A stretch of DNA of 64,000 bases. Origin: JAXLVB01 sp046329195. GTDB taxonomy: Bacteria > Bacteroidota > Bacteroidia > Cytophagales > Spirosomataceae. Made by a program: the position numbers and the translations under genes. The stretch covers positions 2,790,001-2,854,000 of the forward strand of contig JAXLVB010000001.1 of assembly GCA_046329195.1 (NCBI GenBank), given 5' to 3'. Under the pieces are notes generated by a model. The model was not told where the DNA came from, made no database searches, and was given only the letters and a program-made list of their open reading frames with translations. Below are positions 7,622 to 16,493 of the stretch, in pieces. Every line of letters starts with the position of its first letter. Position 1 is the first letter of the stretch.

Positions 7622-9052
7622 ATGAAAATGTTAATTCAAGTTATTTGTTTTCTTTTAGCAGTGCAAACTCTTGCGCAAAAAAACAAAAATGCAACTCCCT
7701 TAAAAACAACGGAATACTCCGACTTGCTAAATCTTGCAAACTGGACCTTTCAGCAAGGCAAAGTAGAGTTTTTAGACTACAAAGGCCAAAAAGCGATGAA
7801 ATTGGCTTCTCGCTCTGGGCAAGTAGTCCTGAAAGACCTTGTCTTTAAAGACGGCACCATTGAGTTTGATGTCGAGCCTGCTTTGACAGAGTTTGCACAG
7901 TCCATTTATTTTCACCGGAAAGACGAAAAAGAACAAGAAATTGTGTACTTACGGGTAGGGACCGCAGGTAATAAAGTAACCAATACTGCGATTCAGTACA
8001 CACCGTATTTTGATGGCATCAATATGTGGGATATGTATCCTCAGTTTCAAGGGCCAGCACCTTTCAAAAAAGATGATTGGAATCACTTGAAGTTAGTGAT
8101 TTCGGGAGCACAAATGCGGGTATATCTGAACTACCAACCTCGACCTGTATTGGAAATCCAGAAGCTGGAGGGGAATCTGGCGGAAGGCAGTATTGCCTTT
8201 GAAGGTGCTTCGTATATTGCTAACTTACAAATCAAGCCAACTATGACAGAGGGGCTTGACCCTCACGAAGGCGCTGATTTGAGTAATCATGATGCTTATT
8301 ATCTTCGCAAATGGGCTGTTTCGGCGCCTATGGCTTTGCCAATAGGCAACGAGGTTTATCTGGCCGGACAACCCAAAATCGAAAATTATATGGATAGTAT
8401 TAGTGCCGAACGAGCTGGATTTATCAATTTGACTCGGCGATTTGGAGGCAATAAAACCAGAAAAGTGGTTTGGCTGAAAACCAAAATTGTGGCTAAGGAA
8501 ACTCTTAAAACCAAACTCCAATTGGGTTTTAGCGACGAAGTATGGGTGTTTTTGAATAATCAAATGATACTTGTTGATAAGAACCTGTTTCAGCAACCAG
8601 GGATGCGAAAATACCCCGAAGGTAGGATGTCAAAGGATAATGCAAGCATTGGGATTAGTTTAAAATCGGGCGACAATGACCTAACTATTGCTGTTGCTAA
8701 CGATTTTTATGGCTGGGGAATCGTGGCTCGTTTAGAAAGCGCCGACGGGGTAACATCGCTTGATGAAATTTCGGGTATTGTAAGACAAGCTAAAGAAATT
8801 TCCAATTTAGACCTTGAACCGTACTTGGGCGTTTATAGTAACGCTGCCAATAACTTGAAACTGACCTTTTCCAAAAAAGATAAGTACTTGGTAGCCAAAG
8901 CATCCAATTCAAATCAAGAGTTTGATATGCAAGCTTCTGGTAATCATGTTTTTAAGATAGACCAAATGAATGTAGCTATTGAGTTTAGACCCGGCGAAAA
9001 GAAGTTGATTTTGACAGAAGGGACAGAAAAAAGAGAGTTTTTGAAGGAATAA
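7622..9052 (+). CDS. Secreted LamG-like (DUF1080-type) protein
   Basis: A 476-residue exported protein. MKMLIQVICFLLAVQTLAQ is a signal peptide. Residues about 40-205 form a beta-sandwich of the LamG/3-keto-disaccharide hydrolase-like type (NWTFQQGKVEFLDYKGQKAMKL, DGTIEFDVE, FKKDDWNHLKLVISG, MRVYLN). The middle has a second beta domain (TRKVVWLKTKIVAKETLKTKLQLG) and the end is a small beta domain (YLGVYSNAANNLKLTFSKKDKYLVAKAS) like a DUF3471-type tail. No catalytic residues can be named. The ATG at 7622 gives the signal peptide; a TTG at 7562 lies inside the 11-bp repeats. A good hairpin follows the stop. Confidence 0.7.
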   Translation: MKMLIQVICFLLAVQTLAQKNKNATPLKTTEYSDLLNLANWTFQQGKVEFLDYKGQKAMKLASRSGQVVLKDLVFKDGTIEFDVEPALTEFAQSIYFHRKDEKEQEIVYLRVGTAGNKVTNTAIQYTPYFDGINMWDMYPQFQGPAPFKKDDWNHLKLVISGAQMRVYLNYQPRPVLEIQKLEGNLAEGSIAFEGASYIANLQIKPTMTEGLDPHEGADLSNHDAYYLRKWAVSAPMALPIGNEVYLAGQPKIENYMDSISAERAGFINLTRRFGGNKTRKVVWLKTKIVAKETLKTKLQLGFSDEVWVFLNNQMILVDKNLFQQPGMRKYPEGRMSKDNASIGISLKSGDNDLTIAVANDFYGWGIVARLESADGVTSLDEISGIVRQAKEISNLDLEPYLGVYSNAANNLKLTFSKKDKYLVAKASNSNQEFDMQASGNHVFKIDQMNVAIEFRPGEKKLILTEGTEKREFLKE

Positions 9053-9058
9053 CACAGA

Positions 9059-9094
9059 TGGGCTGCTTTTTCTGTTTAAAGAAAAAGCAGCCCA
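9059..9094. terminator. Hairpin terminator
   Basis: A 14-bp stem (TGGGCTGCTTTTTC at 9059-9072 with its complement at 9081-9094) and an 8-base loop lies between the converging 7622-9052 and kdgD genes. A-rich and T-rich ends allow termination both ways. Confidence 0.8.
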
Positions 9095-9100
9095 CTGCTT

Positions 9101-10006
9101 TTAGCTATTTGCTTCAATAATACGCTCTAATTCAGCTACTTCTGCTTCAGTTGGCATCGTAAGTGGTGGACGCACATCACCTGCACTTTTACCGATTAAC
9201 TTTGCACCTGCTTTTATCAAACTTACGGCATAACCATTTTTCTTGCTGCGTAATCTTACCAACGGAATGTAAAATTTCTGCGTAATTTCTTCAACAGTGG
9301 CTTTATCACCTGCACGAAGGGCTTTGTAGAATTTATTGGCCAACTCTGGCACAAAATTGAATGCCGCCGATGAATAGGTATTTACACCAATTGATAAATA
9401 CGCCTCAGCAATAATTTCGGCAGTCGGAACGCCACCGATATACGAAAGGCGTTTGCCGACTGTTTTGATGGTATCGTTCAACTCTTGCATATTGCCTGTA
9501 CCGTCTTTCAATCCAATGAAATTTGGACAAGCATCGGTCAGTTTTTTGATATAGTCTGCCGATAAAACACCGTTACCACGATTGTAGTAAATGACGGGTA
9601 ATGAGGTATTTTGCATGATAGCTTTGGCATATTCATACACGCCATCTTGCGGGCATTCGGTGAGATAGGGTGGAAAAAGCAAAATGGCGTGAACACCTGC
9701 TTTTTCGGCAATTTTTGTAAAAGTTTTTGCTTCGGCGATACTTCTACCCGCACTAGCAATTACTGGCACACGTTCGACCACAACGTTGACCGAAATATTG
9801 ACAATTTGCTCGTATTCATCAACGGTCAGTGAGAAAAACTCGCCAGTTCCCCCAGCCACAAAAACCGATGAAACATCATGGCTCACGAACCACTCTACAC
9901 GTTCGGCAAAGGTTTTGGCATTGAATTCACCTTTTTCATCAAAATCGGTGATTGGAAAAGATAAAAGCCCGTCTTCGAGCGATGATTTTATTTTTGATAG
10001 TTCCAT
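9101..10006 (-). CDS. kdgD: 5-dehydro-4-deoxyglucarate dehydratase
   Basis: A 301-residue cytosolic enzyme of the DapA/NAL aldolase superfamily. It converts 5-dehydro-4-deoxy-D-glucarate to 2,5-dioxopentanoate with loss of water and CO2. GGTGEFFSLT (residues 52-61) is the carboxylate-binding loop, YYNRGNG holds the conserved Tyr, and Lys167 in FIGLKDGTGN is the Schiff-base lysine. It is the last gene of the minus-strand hexarate operon and takes the product of gudD and garD upstream. The next enzyme, 2,5-dioxopentanoate dehydrogenase, is not in the window. Confidence 0.93.
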   Translation of the reverse strand: MELSKIKSSLEDGLLSFPITDFDEKGEFNAKTFAERVEWFVSHDVSSVFVAGGTGEFFSLTVDEYEQIVNISVNVVVERVPVIASAGRSIAEAKTFTKIAEKAGVHAILLFPPYLTECPQDGVYEYAKAIMQNTSLPVIYYNRGNGVLSADYIKKLTDACPNFIGLKDGTGNMQELNDTIKTVGKRLSYIGGVPTAEIIAEAYLSIGVNTYSSAAFNFVPELANKFYKALRAGDKATVEEITQKFYIPLVRLRSKKNGYAVSLIKAGAKLIGKSAGDVRPPLTMPTEAEVAELERIIEANS

Positions 10007-10024
10007 TTTTTATTTGTTTATCCC

Positions 10025-10052
10025 GTAGAGACAGGGCATGCCCTGTCTCTAC
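10025..10052. repeat. 28-bp perfect palindrome (GTAGAGACAGGGCA family)
   Basis: The half GTAGAGACAGGGCA is followed directly by its exact complement. It lies in the 61-base gap between kdgD and gudD. A diverged relative (GTAGAGACGT / ACGTCTCTGC) lies inside the GH106 gene at 28526-28553. It could form a hairpin in the operon transcript. Confidence 0.75.
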
Positions 10053-10067
10053 AAGGGCGATAATTTA

Positions 10068-11363
10068 TTACCATCTTGTTGCCATAAATTTCCAATCGGG
10101 TTGTACTTTTTGCATCTCTATTTCGTCATTGCGTTTGGTTAGTCCGCACTTTTTATAGTTTTCATGCAGTTTCGCCAATGCTACTCGGTCGAGTTCCACG
10201 CCGAGACCTGGGCCTTTCGGAACTTCTACTGCTCCATCTTCAAATTTCATGCGTCCACCAACAATGATTTCGTCAGATTGCCACGGATAATGTGTATCAA
10301 GGGCATATTTGAAATTAGGAATGGCCGCACCCAAATGTACCATTGCCGCCAACGAAATACCCAAATGGGAATTGGAGTGCATGGATAAATCACGCCCGAA
10401 AGTCTCGCAAATGCTCGTTAGCTTCATTGATTCCTGCAAACCGCCCCAAAAATGGTGGTCAGATAAAATAATATCTTCCGAACCCAACTGAACACTTCTC
10501 GGAATATCTCCGAATGAAGTTGTACACATATTGGTTGCCAAAGGTGTTTTTAGGGCTTTCCGAACGGCAGCCATGTTTTCTTGTCCACGGCAAGGGTCTT
10601 CTAAATATTCGATGATACCCTCCATTTCTTTACCATATTTGATAGAAGTTTCTACCGTCCAAAGAGCATTTGGGTCGATACGCAGTGGCATATTAGGGCC
10701 AAATGCTTCGTGTAAAGCCAAGATTGCATCTACTTCTTGGCGAGGTTCAAACACTCCTCCTTTGAGCTTAATCGACTGAAAACCAAACGCTGAACACATG
10801 GCTTTGGCTTGAGAAACAATCTCAGCGGGATTCAAAGCACTTGCTTGGCGAGCTGCTGCCCAACCTGTGGCATTGGGGTCTGTTCCGAACTCCAATTCAC
10901 CACCTGCACCTTCGTATTTATAAAAAAGGTAGGCCGAAAATGGCACAGCATCACGGCGTTTACCGCCCAATAAATCGACCACTGGGCGATTGATGATTTT
11001 ACCGATAATATCTAAACAAGCTACTTCTATCGAACTGAAAACATGCACAACCGTACGTTGGTCCCAAGGTGTGAAGCCCCTATCAGCAGGTTTTTCGGTG
11101 CCAAATTCGGCCAAAAGAATATCTCTTATTTTATTGATTTGAAATGGGTCTTGCCCAATGATGAGCGGACGACTTCTTTCAAGAGCTTTATCAATATCTA
11201 TGTTTCCCGGAATCTCGCTGACTCCGCTGATGTTATCTTCAGTTACCAATTCAACAACCGTACGCAAAGCATAAGGTGCATGAAGCCCAGCAGCATTTAG
11301 CAACGGAGGGTCAACCACTGCAATGGGTGTAATGTGGAATTCTTTGATTTTTGGAAATTTCAT
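10068..11363 (-). CDS. gudD: Glucarate dehydratase
   Basis: A 431-residue enolase-superfamily enzyme that dehydrates D-glucarate (and usually L-idarate) to 5-dehydro-4-deoxy-D-glucarate. The active-site set is complete: Lys199-Leu-Lys201 (KLKGG), metal ligands Asp230 (RIDPNALW), Glu255 (LEDPCRG) and Asn278 (ATNMC), and His329 (SMHSNSHLG). PADRGFTPWDQRTVVHVFSS is a GlucD signature. It sits between garD and kdgD in the same operon, so both hexarate isomers feed one product. Confidence 0.95.
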   Translation of the reverse strand: MKFPKIKEFHITPIAVVDPPLLNAAGLHAPYALRTVVELVTEDNISGVSEIPGNIDIDKALERSRPLIIGQDPFQINKIRDILLAEFGTEKPADRGFTPWDQRTVVHVFSSIEVACLDIIGKIINRPVVDLLGGKRRDAVPFSAYLFYKYEGAGGELEFGTDPNATGWAAARQASALNPAEIVSQAKAMCSAFGFQSIKLKGGVFEPRQEVDAILALHEAFGPNMPLRIDPNALWTVETSIKYGKEMEGIIEYLEDPCRGQENMAAVRKALKTPLATNMCTTSFGDIPRSVQLGSEDIILSDHHFWGGLQESMKLTSICETFGRDLSMHSNSHLGISLAAMVHLGAAIPNFKYALDTHYPWQSDEIIVGGRMKFEDGAVEVPKGPGLGVELDRVALAKLHENYKKCGLTKRNDEIEMQKVQPDWKFMATRW

Positions 11364-11381
11364 ATTGTTCTATTTTATGGG

Positions 11382-11476
11382 AACGCAGATGACACCGATG
11401 GCTTTGCCAACGCAGATTAACACAGATTTTATAAAAATCAGCGAAAATCTGCGTTAAATTATCTGCGTCATCAGCG
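11382..11476. repeat. Inverted-repeat element between gudD and garD
   Basis: Arms AACGCAGATTAACACAGATT (from 11409) and AATCAGCGAAAATCTGCGTT (to 11455) pair imperfectly around a short A/T loop. Related GCAGATGAC and ATCTGCGTCATC segments flank them. It fills the 122-base gap between gudD and garD and is of the intergenic dispersed-repeat type rather than a gene. Confidence 0.6.
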
Positions 11477-11485
11477 TACTATTTT

Positions 11486-13048
11486 TCACGTCAAAGGTCC
11501 AGGATTAAAAAGTACCAAATCATTATAAAGCCCCAGTTTATCAGTTGCTACTTGTTTGTTTCCGCTGGCTATTTCGAGGATTAAGTGGAATAATTCCCAA
11601 CCCATTTCTTCGATAGTTTTTTGTCCAAAAGCAACTGGACCAGCATCAAAATCAATCAAATCATGCCAACGATTCGCCAATTTTGAATTTGAACTTACTT
11701 TGATGACTGGAACCATATTTAAGCCATAAGGTGTGCCTCGGCCAGTGATGAATACGTGCATATTCATACCAGCAGCTAATTGAAGTGTACCGCAAGCAAA
11801 ATCGCTGGCGGGCGTTGCTACAAAATTTAAGCCTTTCTTACGTACTTTCTCACCCGGTGATACCACATCTACTATCGTACTCGTTCCAGATTTCACTACC
11901 GAACCGAGTGCTTTTTCTACAATATTACTCAATCCTCCTCCTTTATTCCCAGGGGTTGTATTGGCACTGCGGTCGGCTTGCCCTTGATTGAGGTAATTAT
12001 CATACCAAGCCATTTCGTCTTTGAGTTTTTGAGCAACTTCGGCACTTTCGCAGCGAGGTACGAGCAAATGTACGGCATCACGTACTTCGGTAACTTCTGA
12101 GAAAAACACCGTTCCTCCACCTTTCACAATCAAATCTGCTGCAAATCCAGCAACAGGATTGCCAGTCAGACCCGAAAAAGCATCGCTTCCGCCACATTGC
12201 ATACCTACCACCAAATCACCTACCGAACAAGTTTCTCGTTTACGTTGATTGAGCTTTTGCAAATGCTTTTCGGCCATTTCCATGATGCCATCCACCATTT
12301 CATAAAAACCCTCGAAGCGTTCGTCTTGGAGATAGAGAATAGAAGCCCCCCCCGCCCCCGATGGGGGAGCTGAAGACTCCCCCATCGGGGGTTGGGGGGC
12401 TATTCTTTCAGGTCTTAACTTCTCACAACCCAAGCCAATAATCATGATTTCGCCACCGAAATTTGGATTTTGAGCGATGTGCTTGATGGTACGAATTGGG
12501 ATAATGGCAGCTGGAGCATCAATCGCAATTCCACAACCATAACTATGATTGAAAGCCACGACATCATCAACATTTGGATAAAGTGGCAATAACTCCTTTC
12601 TGATTTTGTTCTCAATGAAATTTGTAATTCCAGCAACACATTGTACACTCGTGGTGATACCTAAAATATTTTTAGTACCAACACTTCCATCGGGGTTTCG
12701 GTAGCCTTGGAAGGTAAACACCTCACCCCCCAGCCCCCTCTCCTCAATGGAGAGGGGGGGGAGGAAATATTTAATATCCTCTAATTTCGGAGGTTGAGGC
12801 ATATTTATGTTGCTTTCGTTTACCCAACATCCTTTTTCGATAAATTTATTGGCATAGCCGATGATTTGACCGTAACGAATAACCTCATCTCCTTCATCAA
12901 AAGACTTTAAGGCAACTTTATGTCCCATCGGGATGTCTTCTTCCAGAACTACTCCATCCAACACAATTGCACCACGCTTTAAGCCAGTTGGGTTAGCTAC
13001 AATGGCTACATTATCCTTGGAGTTTGTTTTTATTACTATATTTTGCAT
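11486..13048 (-). CDS. garD: Galactarate dehydratase
   Basis: A 520-residue UxaA/GarD-family dehydratase that turns galactarate into 5-dehydro-4-deoxy-D-glucarate. An N-terminal SAF-like domain (residues 1-85, DNVAIVANPTGLKRG) precedes the catalytic part (FQGYRNPDGSVGTKNILGIT, NHSYGCG, GLGCEKL, GMQCGGSDAFSG, ATPASDFACGT, TGRGTPYGL). Close agreement with Escherichia coli GarD over the whole length favours galactarate over altronate. Two GC-rich palindromic elements are read in frame, at residues 96-110 and 216-235, both in linkers; the conserved motifs are intact. It overlaps the upstream ACT gene by 13 bases. Confidence 0.92.
   Translation of the reverse strand: MQNIVIKTNSKDNVAIVANPTGLKRGAIVLDGVVLEEDIPMGHKVALKSFDEGDEVIRYGQIIGYANKFIEKGCWVNESNINMPQPPKLEDIKYFLPPLSIEERGLGGEVFTFQGYRNPDGSVGTKNILGITTSVQCVAGITNFIENKIRKELLPLYPNVDDVVAFNHSYGCGIAIDAPAAIIPIRTIKHIAQNPNFGGEIMIIGLGCEKLRPERIAPQPPMGESSAPPSGAGGASILYLQDERFEGFYEMVDGIMEMAEKHLQKLNQRKRETCSVGDLVVGMQCGGSDAFSGLTGNPVAGFAADLIVKGGGTVFFSEVTEVRDAVHLLVPRCESAEVAQKLKDEMAWYDNYLNQGQADRSANTTPGNKGGGLSNIVEKALGSVVKSGTSTIVDVVSPGEKVRKKGLNFVATPASDFACGTLQLAAGMNMHVFITGRGTPYGLNMVPVIKVSSNSKLANRWHDLIDFDAGPVAFGQKTIEEMGWELFHLILEIASGNKQVATDKLGLYNDLVLFNPGPLT
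12344..12401. repeat. GC-rich palindromic element inside garD
   Basis: 58 bases: the left arm starts AGCCCCCC and ends CGATGGGGGAG; a 7-base loop CTGAAGA follows; the right arm is CTCCCCCATCGGGGG then GGGGGGCT. It has the same ends and plan as the element in selD (62034-62090). It encodes Pro/Gly/Ala-rich residues 216-235 of GarD without breaking the frame. Confidence 0.85.
12721..12765. repeat. Second type of palindromic element inside garD
   Basis: CCTCACCCCCCAGCCCCCTC, a short loop around TCAAT, then GGAGAGGGGGGGGAGG. It codes for a linker (PPLSIEERGLGGE, residues 97-109) between the SAF-like and catalytic domains. The same sequence type (AACCTCACCCCTAAATCCCC) is part of the intergenic nested element at 35641-35726. 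Confidence 0.75.
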
Positions 13049-13437
13049 TCTGATAATCGTTTGAGTATAGTCATTGCCATCTGCTCATCTTTCTTATTGA
13101 TAAAAACATGGTCATGATAAAATGCGGCAACAACATTGGCACTGATGTTGGCATCTGCCAGTGCTTTAGAAAATACAGCGGTTAATCCTACCCCTTCTAA
13201 GGCAGTATGAATATCAAGCGTAATCCAAGCGGCTACAAAATCATACTTTAAATTCAGCCTATTAGCAACTTCTTTTCTGAGTACTAATGTAATTGCTTCT
13301 TGTTCTTTAAAAATCATTTGAACTTCTTTCAAATCAACTCTTTGCGTTTCATCAACAGCACAAAAAACGTATTCACCTTCATTGAGTTTAGGCTTTAGGT
13401 TTTGCAGAATCACTTGTAAATCAGTTTCTCCGTTCAT
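13036..13437 (-). CDS. ACT-domain protein in hexarate operon
   Basis: A 133-residue cytosolic protein with a tandem ACT-like fold: residues 1-60 (GEYVFCAVDET..EAITLVLRKEVA) and 65-133 (FVAAWITLDIHTALEGVGLTAVFSKALADANISANVVAAFYHDHVFI). The second part matches stand-alone ACT proteins of the ACT_7 type, which bind small ligands. Its stop overlaps the garD start by 13 bases, so the two are probably coupled in translation. In this setting it may sense a hexarate or an amino acid and modulate the pathway; that is inference. Confidence 0.75.
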   Translation of the reverse strand: MNGETDLQVILQNLKPKLNEGEYVFCAVDETQRVDLKEVQMIFKEQEAITLVLRKEVANRLNLKYDFVAAWITLDIHTALEGVGLTAVFSKALADANISANVVAAFYHDHVFINKKDEQMAMTILKRLSECKI

Positions 13438-13454
13438 AAAAGTAGGTTAAAAAA

Positions 13455-14897
13455 CTATACCATCGGAAACAACCAAGCAGCAATCATCGTCAGAATTACA
13501 CCTGTTAAACCCATCAGGCTTTGCATTGGGGCGATTGTTTTGAGGGCTTCTTGTTCAGTAAGATTTGAGGTTTTGCACATAATCCAAAAACCTGCGTCGT
13601 TCATCCACGGAATGAGTTTTGCCCCACTTCCGATGGCCAAACATAAATACACTGGATGAAACCCAAGATTGGCGTTCTGTGCCATTCCTGCCAAAATTCC
13701 AGAAGCGGTTATCAAAGCCACCGTTGCCGAACCTTGGGCCGTGCGAACAACCATTGTGATAAAAAATGCCAAGGGAATCAAAGCCATTTGGTAGTCTTTG
13801 GTCAAATCTGCGATTCGGCTACTGATGCCCGTCTGCTGCAACATTCCACCAAAGGCTCCGCCTGCGGCAGTAATTAAAATGATGCCGCCGCCGCTTGCTA
13901 AAGCTGTTGAGGTAAAAGCCAATATTTTATCCCGGCTTGTTTTTTTCTGCTTTACTAATACTAAAAGAGCGAAAAGCCCGCCCATGAGTAGGGCAATGTT
14001 TTTATCGCCGAAGAATAAAATGATGTCTAACACTTTATTTATGAATGGAATTTCGGTTAAAGGTCTATCCGACTTATGGAATGCCTCTACCGCCGAGCGG
14101 ATACAAATAGTTATTAAAGGAAATGCAGCAGGTAATAAAGCCCAACCGAGCGAAGGCAATTCACTATCATCTTTTTCGGCAATGGCTGAAATATCTTCTA
14201 AACGGGCATCAGGCGAATCTCTTAATGGTATATCAAACTTTTTATTCAAATAGTTGGCAATAAAATAGCCAACCGTAATCGTACAAAGCCCCAACAATAC
14301 TCCACAACCCATCAATAAGCCAATCGGAACATTGAAAGAACTCACCAAAATTAAAGGCCCCGGCGAAGGTGGTACATAAGAATTTGCCATCACCGCACCA
14401 GCAATGACCGAAAGAGCCAGTAATAAATAATTTTTCTTCAAACGCATACCCATTGCTTTGGCAAGTGGCATCATCAAAAAGATAACAGTATCAACAAAAA
14501 CAGGAATAGTCAGAAAGAAGCTACTCAAAATAAAACCAATAGGTGCGTTTTTTTCACCCGTAACTTTAAGCATACTTCTGATAATCTTCTCGGCGGCACC
14601 GCTATCAAGCATGGCTTTACCAATAATAGCCGCCATAGCAATCAGAATACCAATTTTGGCACAAGTATTACCAAATTCGATTCCGATTCGCTCGCCTATG
14701 CTCTTGTGGGCTTGTTTGAAAGCCTCGCCTCCCTCCATTCCTTTTGAAATAAAATACTGTTGCACCAACTCAGTTGGGGTAAGCAAAGCAACGGCTAAAG
14801 CTGCTAAAAGTAAGGCTAAAAATGGGTGCAACTTAAAGCCAATGATGCCACCGACTACGATTACAACACCAACGAGTAGGATAAGTATAGGGTCCAT
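13455..14897 (-). CDS. GntP-family gluconate/sugar-acid:H+ symporter
   Basis: A 480-residue inner-membrane permease with about 12-14 hydrophobic segments. GFKLHPFLALLLAALAVALLTP, SYVPPSPGPLILVSSFNVPIGLL and RTAQGSATVALITASGI are GntP signatures. GntP members carry gluconate, 2-keto-3-deoxygluconate and related acids; next to garD, gudD and kdgD the substrate is probably a hexarate or hexuronate-derived acid. It lies 17 bases upstream of the ACT gene in the operon. Confidence 0.88.
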   Translation of the reverse strand: MDPILILLVGVVIVVGGIIGFKLHPFLALLLAALAVALLTPTELVQQYFISKGMEGGEAFKQAHKSIGERIGIEFGNTCAKIGILIAMAAIIGKAMLDSGAAEKIIRSMLKVTGEKNAPIGFILSSFFLTIPVFVDTVIFLMMPLAKAMGMRLKKNYLLLALSVIAGAVMANSYVPPSPGPLILVSSFNVPIGLLMGCGVLLGLCTITVGYFIANYLNKKFDIPLRDSPDARLEDISAIAEKDDSELPSLGWALLPAAFPLITICIRSAVEAFHKSDRPLTEIPFINKVLDIILFFGDKNIALLMGGLFALLVLVKQKKTSRDKILAFTSTALASGGGIILITAAGGAFGGMLQQTGISSRIADLTKDYQMALIPLAFFITMVVRTAQGSATVALITASGILAGMAQNANLGFHPVYLCLAIGSGAKLIPWMNDAGFWIMCKTSNLTEQEALKTIAPMQSLMGLTGVILTMIAAWLFPMV

Positions 14898-14918
14898 GAA
14901 TTATTTCGGTTTAGAGTT

Positions 14919-16193
14919 TTATTGTTTTTTGATGGAACTTGTAAAACGATAGCCAATTCTGTCCATCTCCAACATCAGGCTAATGAGGGGACCAATTGTT
15001 TTTAAATCATCAGAGCGTTGGGGTTCGTTGATGTAGTATTCGTACGTTCCCGAACGGTAGGGAATTCCACCTAACCCAGCTCCACTACATGAATGATGAA
15101 TATGCAGCAAACCTTTTGAGTCTTCCGTAATAAAAGTACTCAAAATACCTTCATACGCTCGTTGGGCTACTGACAAATAGTGATGGTCAAGGTACCCAAG
15201 CCGTACGGCTTTTGTCAAGGCATAGGTAAGCATAGTACTCCCCGAAGCTTCTAAATAATTACCTTTTTTAGTACCTTTATCAACAATCTGATACCAAACG
15301 CCTGATGTTTTATCTTGGTATTTTTCTAATACTGGAGCCAGTTGTTTCAATATAGAAAGCAGCTGAGGATACTTGGGGTGCTTGTTTGGAATAATTTCTA
15401 ATACTTCCACCAAGGCCATTGTGTACCAACCCATAGACCTCCCCCAGACTTCGGGAGATTGACCAGTGGTTGGGTTTGCCCATTTTTGACTTTTACTTTC
15501 GTCCCAGCCATGATATAACAAGCCTGATGATGGATTTTTGGCGTGTTTATCTAACAAAATGAATTGATTAGCTACATCATCAAAGTAGGCTGGTGTATTA
15601 AAATAACGGCAATATTCGGCATAAAACACGTTCATCATATACATACAATCAAGCCACATTTGGTAGGGATATTTGTGTTTGTGCCAAAAACCACCCTCCT
15701 TGGTGCGAGGCTGCCAAGTGATTTGCTCACGTAAAATAGCGGCTGCTTTCTTGTATTTTTCTTCTTTGGTGGTCTGGTAAAGAGTAATGAGTTGCAAGCC
15801 TCCGGTTATTTGGTCAGAGTTGTAATCTTGGCGTTCGTACGTCCGAATGGAACCATCAGGGTTGATGAAGTGATCAATGATTTTCTTGGTATAGTTGTAG
15901 TAAGTTTTGTCGTTGGTGTAGTGCCAAAGATGCTCAAAACCTCGCAACACCACGGCCTCCTCGTAGTTCCAGCTGGCAGGTCGCTTGTCGGGGTCGGTGC
16001 CTTGTTTGTCTTGCAAAAGGTGTTGCAAAAACTTCTTGACCACGATCGAATCTGGATAAGTGGTCATAATCGTTTTTGCAAATCCCCTTGCTATCTGTTC
16101 GTTTTGATGGGCTTGAGGAGCCGTAGTTTGAGCCCTACAAGTGCTCACAAGTAAGAGGAATATCCCACAAATAATAGTAGGTAAAAATTTCAT
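14919..16193 (-). CDS. Glycoside hydrolase family 105 (unsaturated glucuronyl/galacturonyl hydrolase)
   Basis: A 424-residue exported alpha/alpha-barrel hydrolase of the GH88/GH105 group. It removes 4,5-unsaturated uronic acid from the non-reducing end of oligosaccharides made by pectin or glycosaminoglycan lyases, through hydration of the double bond. The signal segment FLLLVSTCRAQ has a Cys near the cleavage point, so it may be a lipoprotein. Asp182 in YQMWLDCMYM is the likely catalytic acid, with GRSMGWYTMALVEVLE and LEASGSTMLTYAL as family motifs. It is the first gene of the hexarate operon, which links extracellular uronide release to intracellular hexarate use. Confidence 0.88.
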   Translation of the reverse strand: MKFLPTIICGIFLLLVSTCRAQTTAPQAHQNEQIARGFAKTIMTTYPDSIVVKKFLQHLLQDKQGTDPDKRPASWNYEEAVVLRGFEHLWHYTNDKTYYNYTKKIIDHFINPDGSIRTYERQDYNSDQITGGLQLITLYQTTKEEKYKKAAAILREQITWQPRTKEGGFWHKHKYPYQMWLDCMYMMNVFYAEYCRYFNTPAYFDDVANQFILLDKHAKNPSSGLLYHGWDESKSQKWANPTTGQSPEVWGRSMGWYTMALVEVLEIIPNKHPKYPQLLSILKQLAPVLEKYQDKTSGVWYQIVDKGTKKGNYLEASGSTMLTYALTKAVRLGYLDHHYLSVAQRAYEGILSTFITEDSKGLLHIHHSCSGAGLGGIPYRSGTYEYYINEPQRSDDLKTIGPLISLMLEMDRIGYRFTSSIKKQ

Positions 16194-16493
16194 AGAGGTG
16201 GTAAATAGTTCCTAACGAATGGTTACGCTGGTTTATGATTTTTCAAAGAAATAGTCAGCTATACTGCCCAATTTCTAATGTTGTTGTGCTGGATGAGCGT
16301 AAACAAGGCTATGTAAAATAACTATAAAATACAAAGAAGTTTTTGTATTTTATTACGTAAACGTTATCGGGAACGTTGCCAACCGACAGGATTCATGAAG
16401 TTTTATAAGGATAAAAGAAATGTTTGTACGGTAAGGTCTCCAACCGTATTCAGAATAGGTTGATTGTTGAAAATTGAATATTTTTAATGGAGC

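Noticed and set aside
9059..9094. Dispersed repeat of the palindrome family
   Set aside because: It has the simple stem, short loop and T run of an intrinsic terminator between convergent genes and no relation to the GC-rich families.
10025..10052. CRISPR repeat or riboswitch
   Set aside because: A single palindrome without spacers or tandem copies; no conserved riboswitch features are seen.
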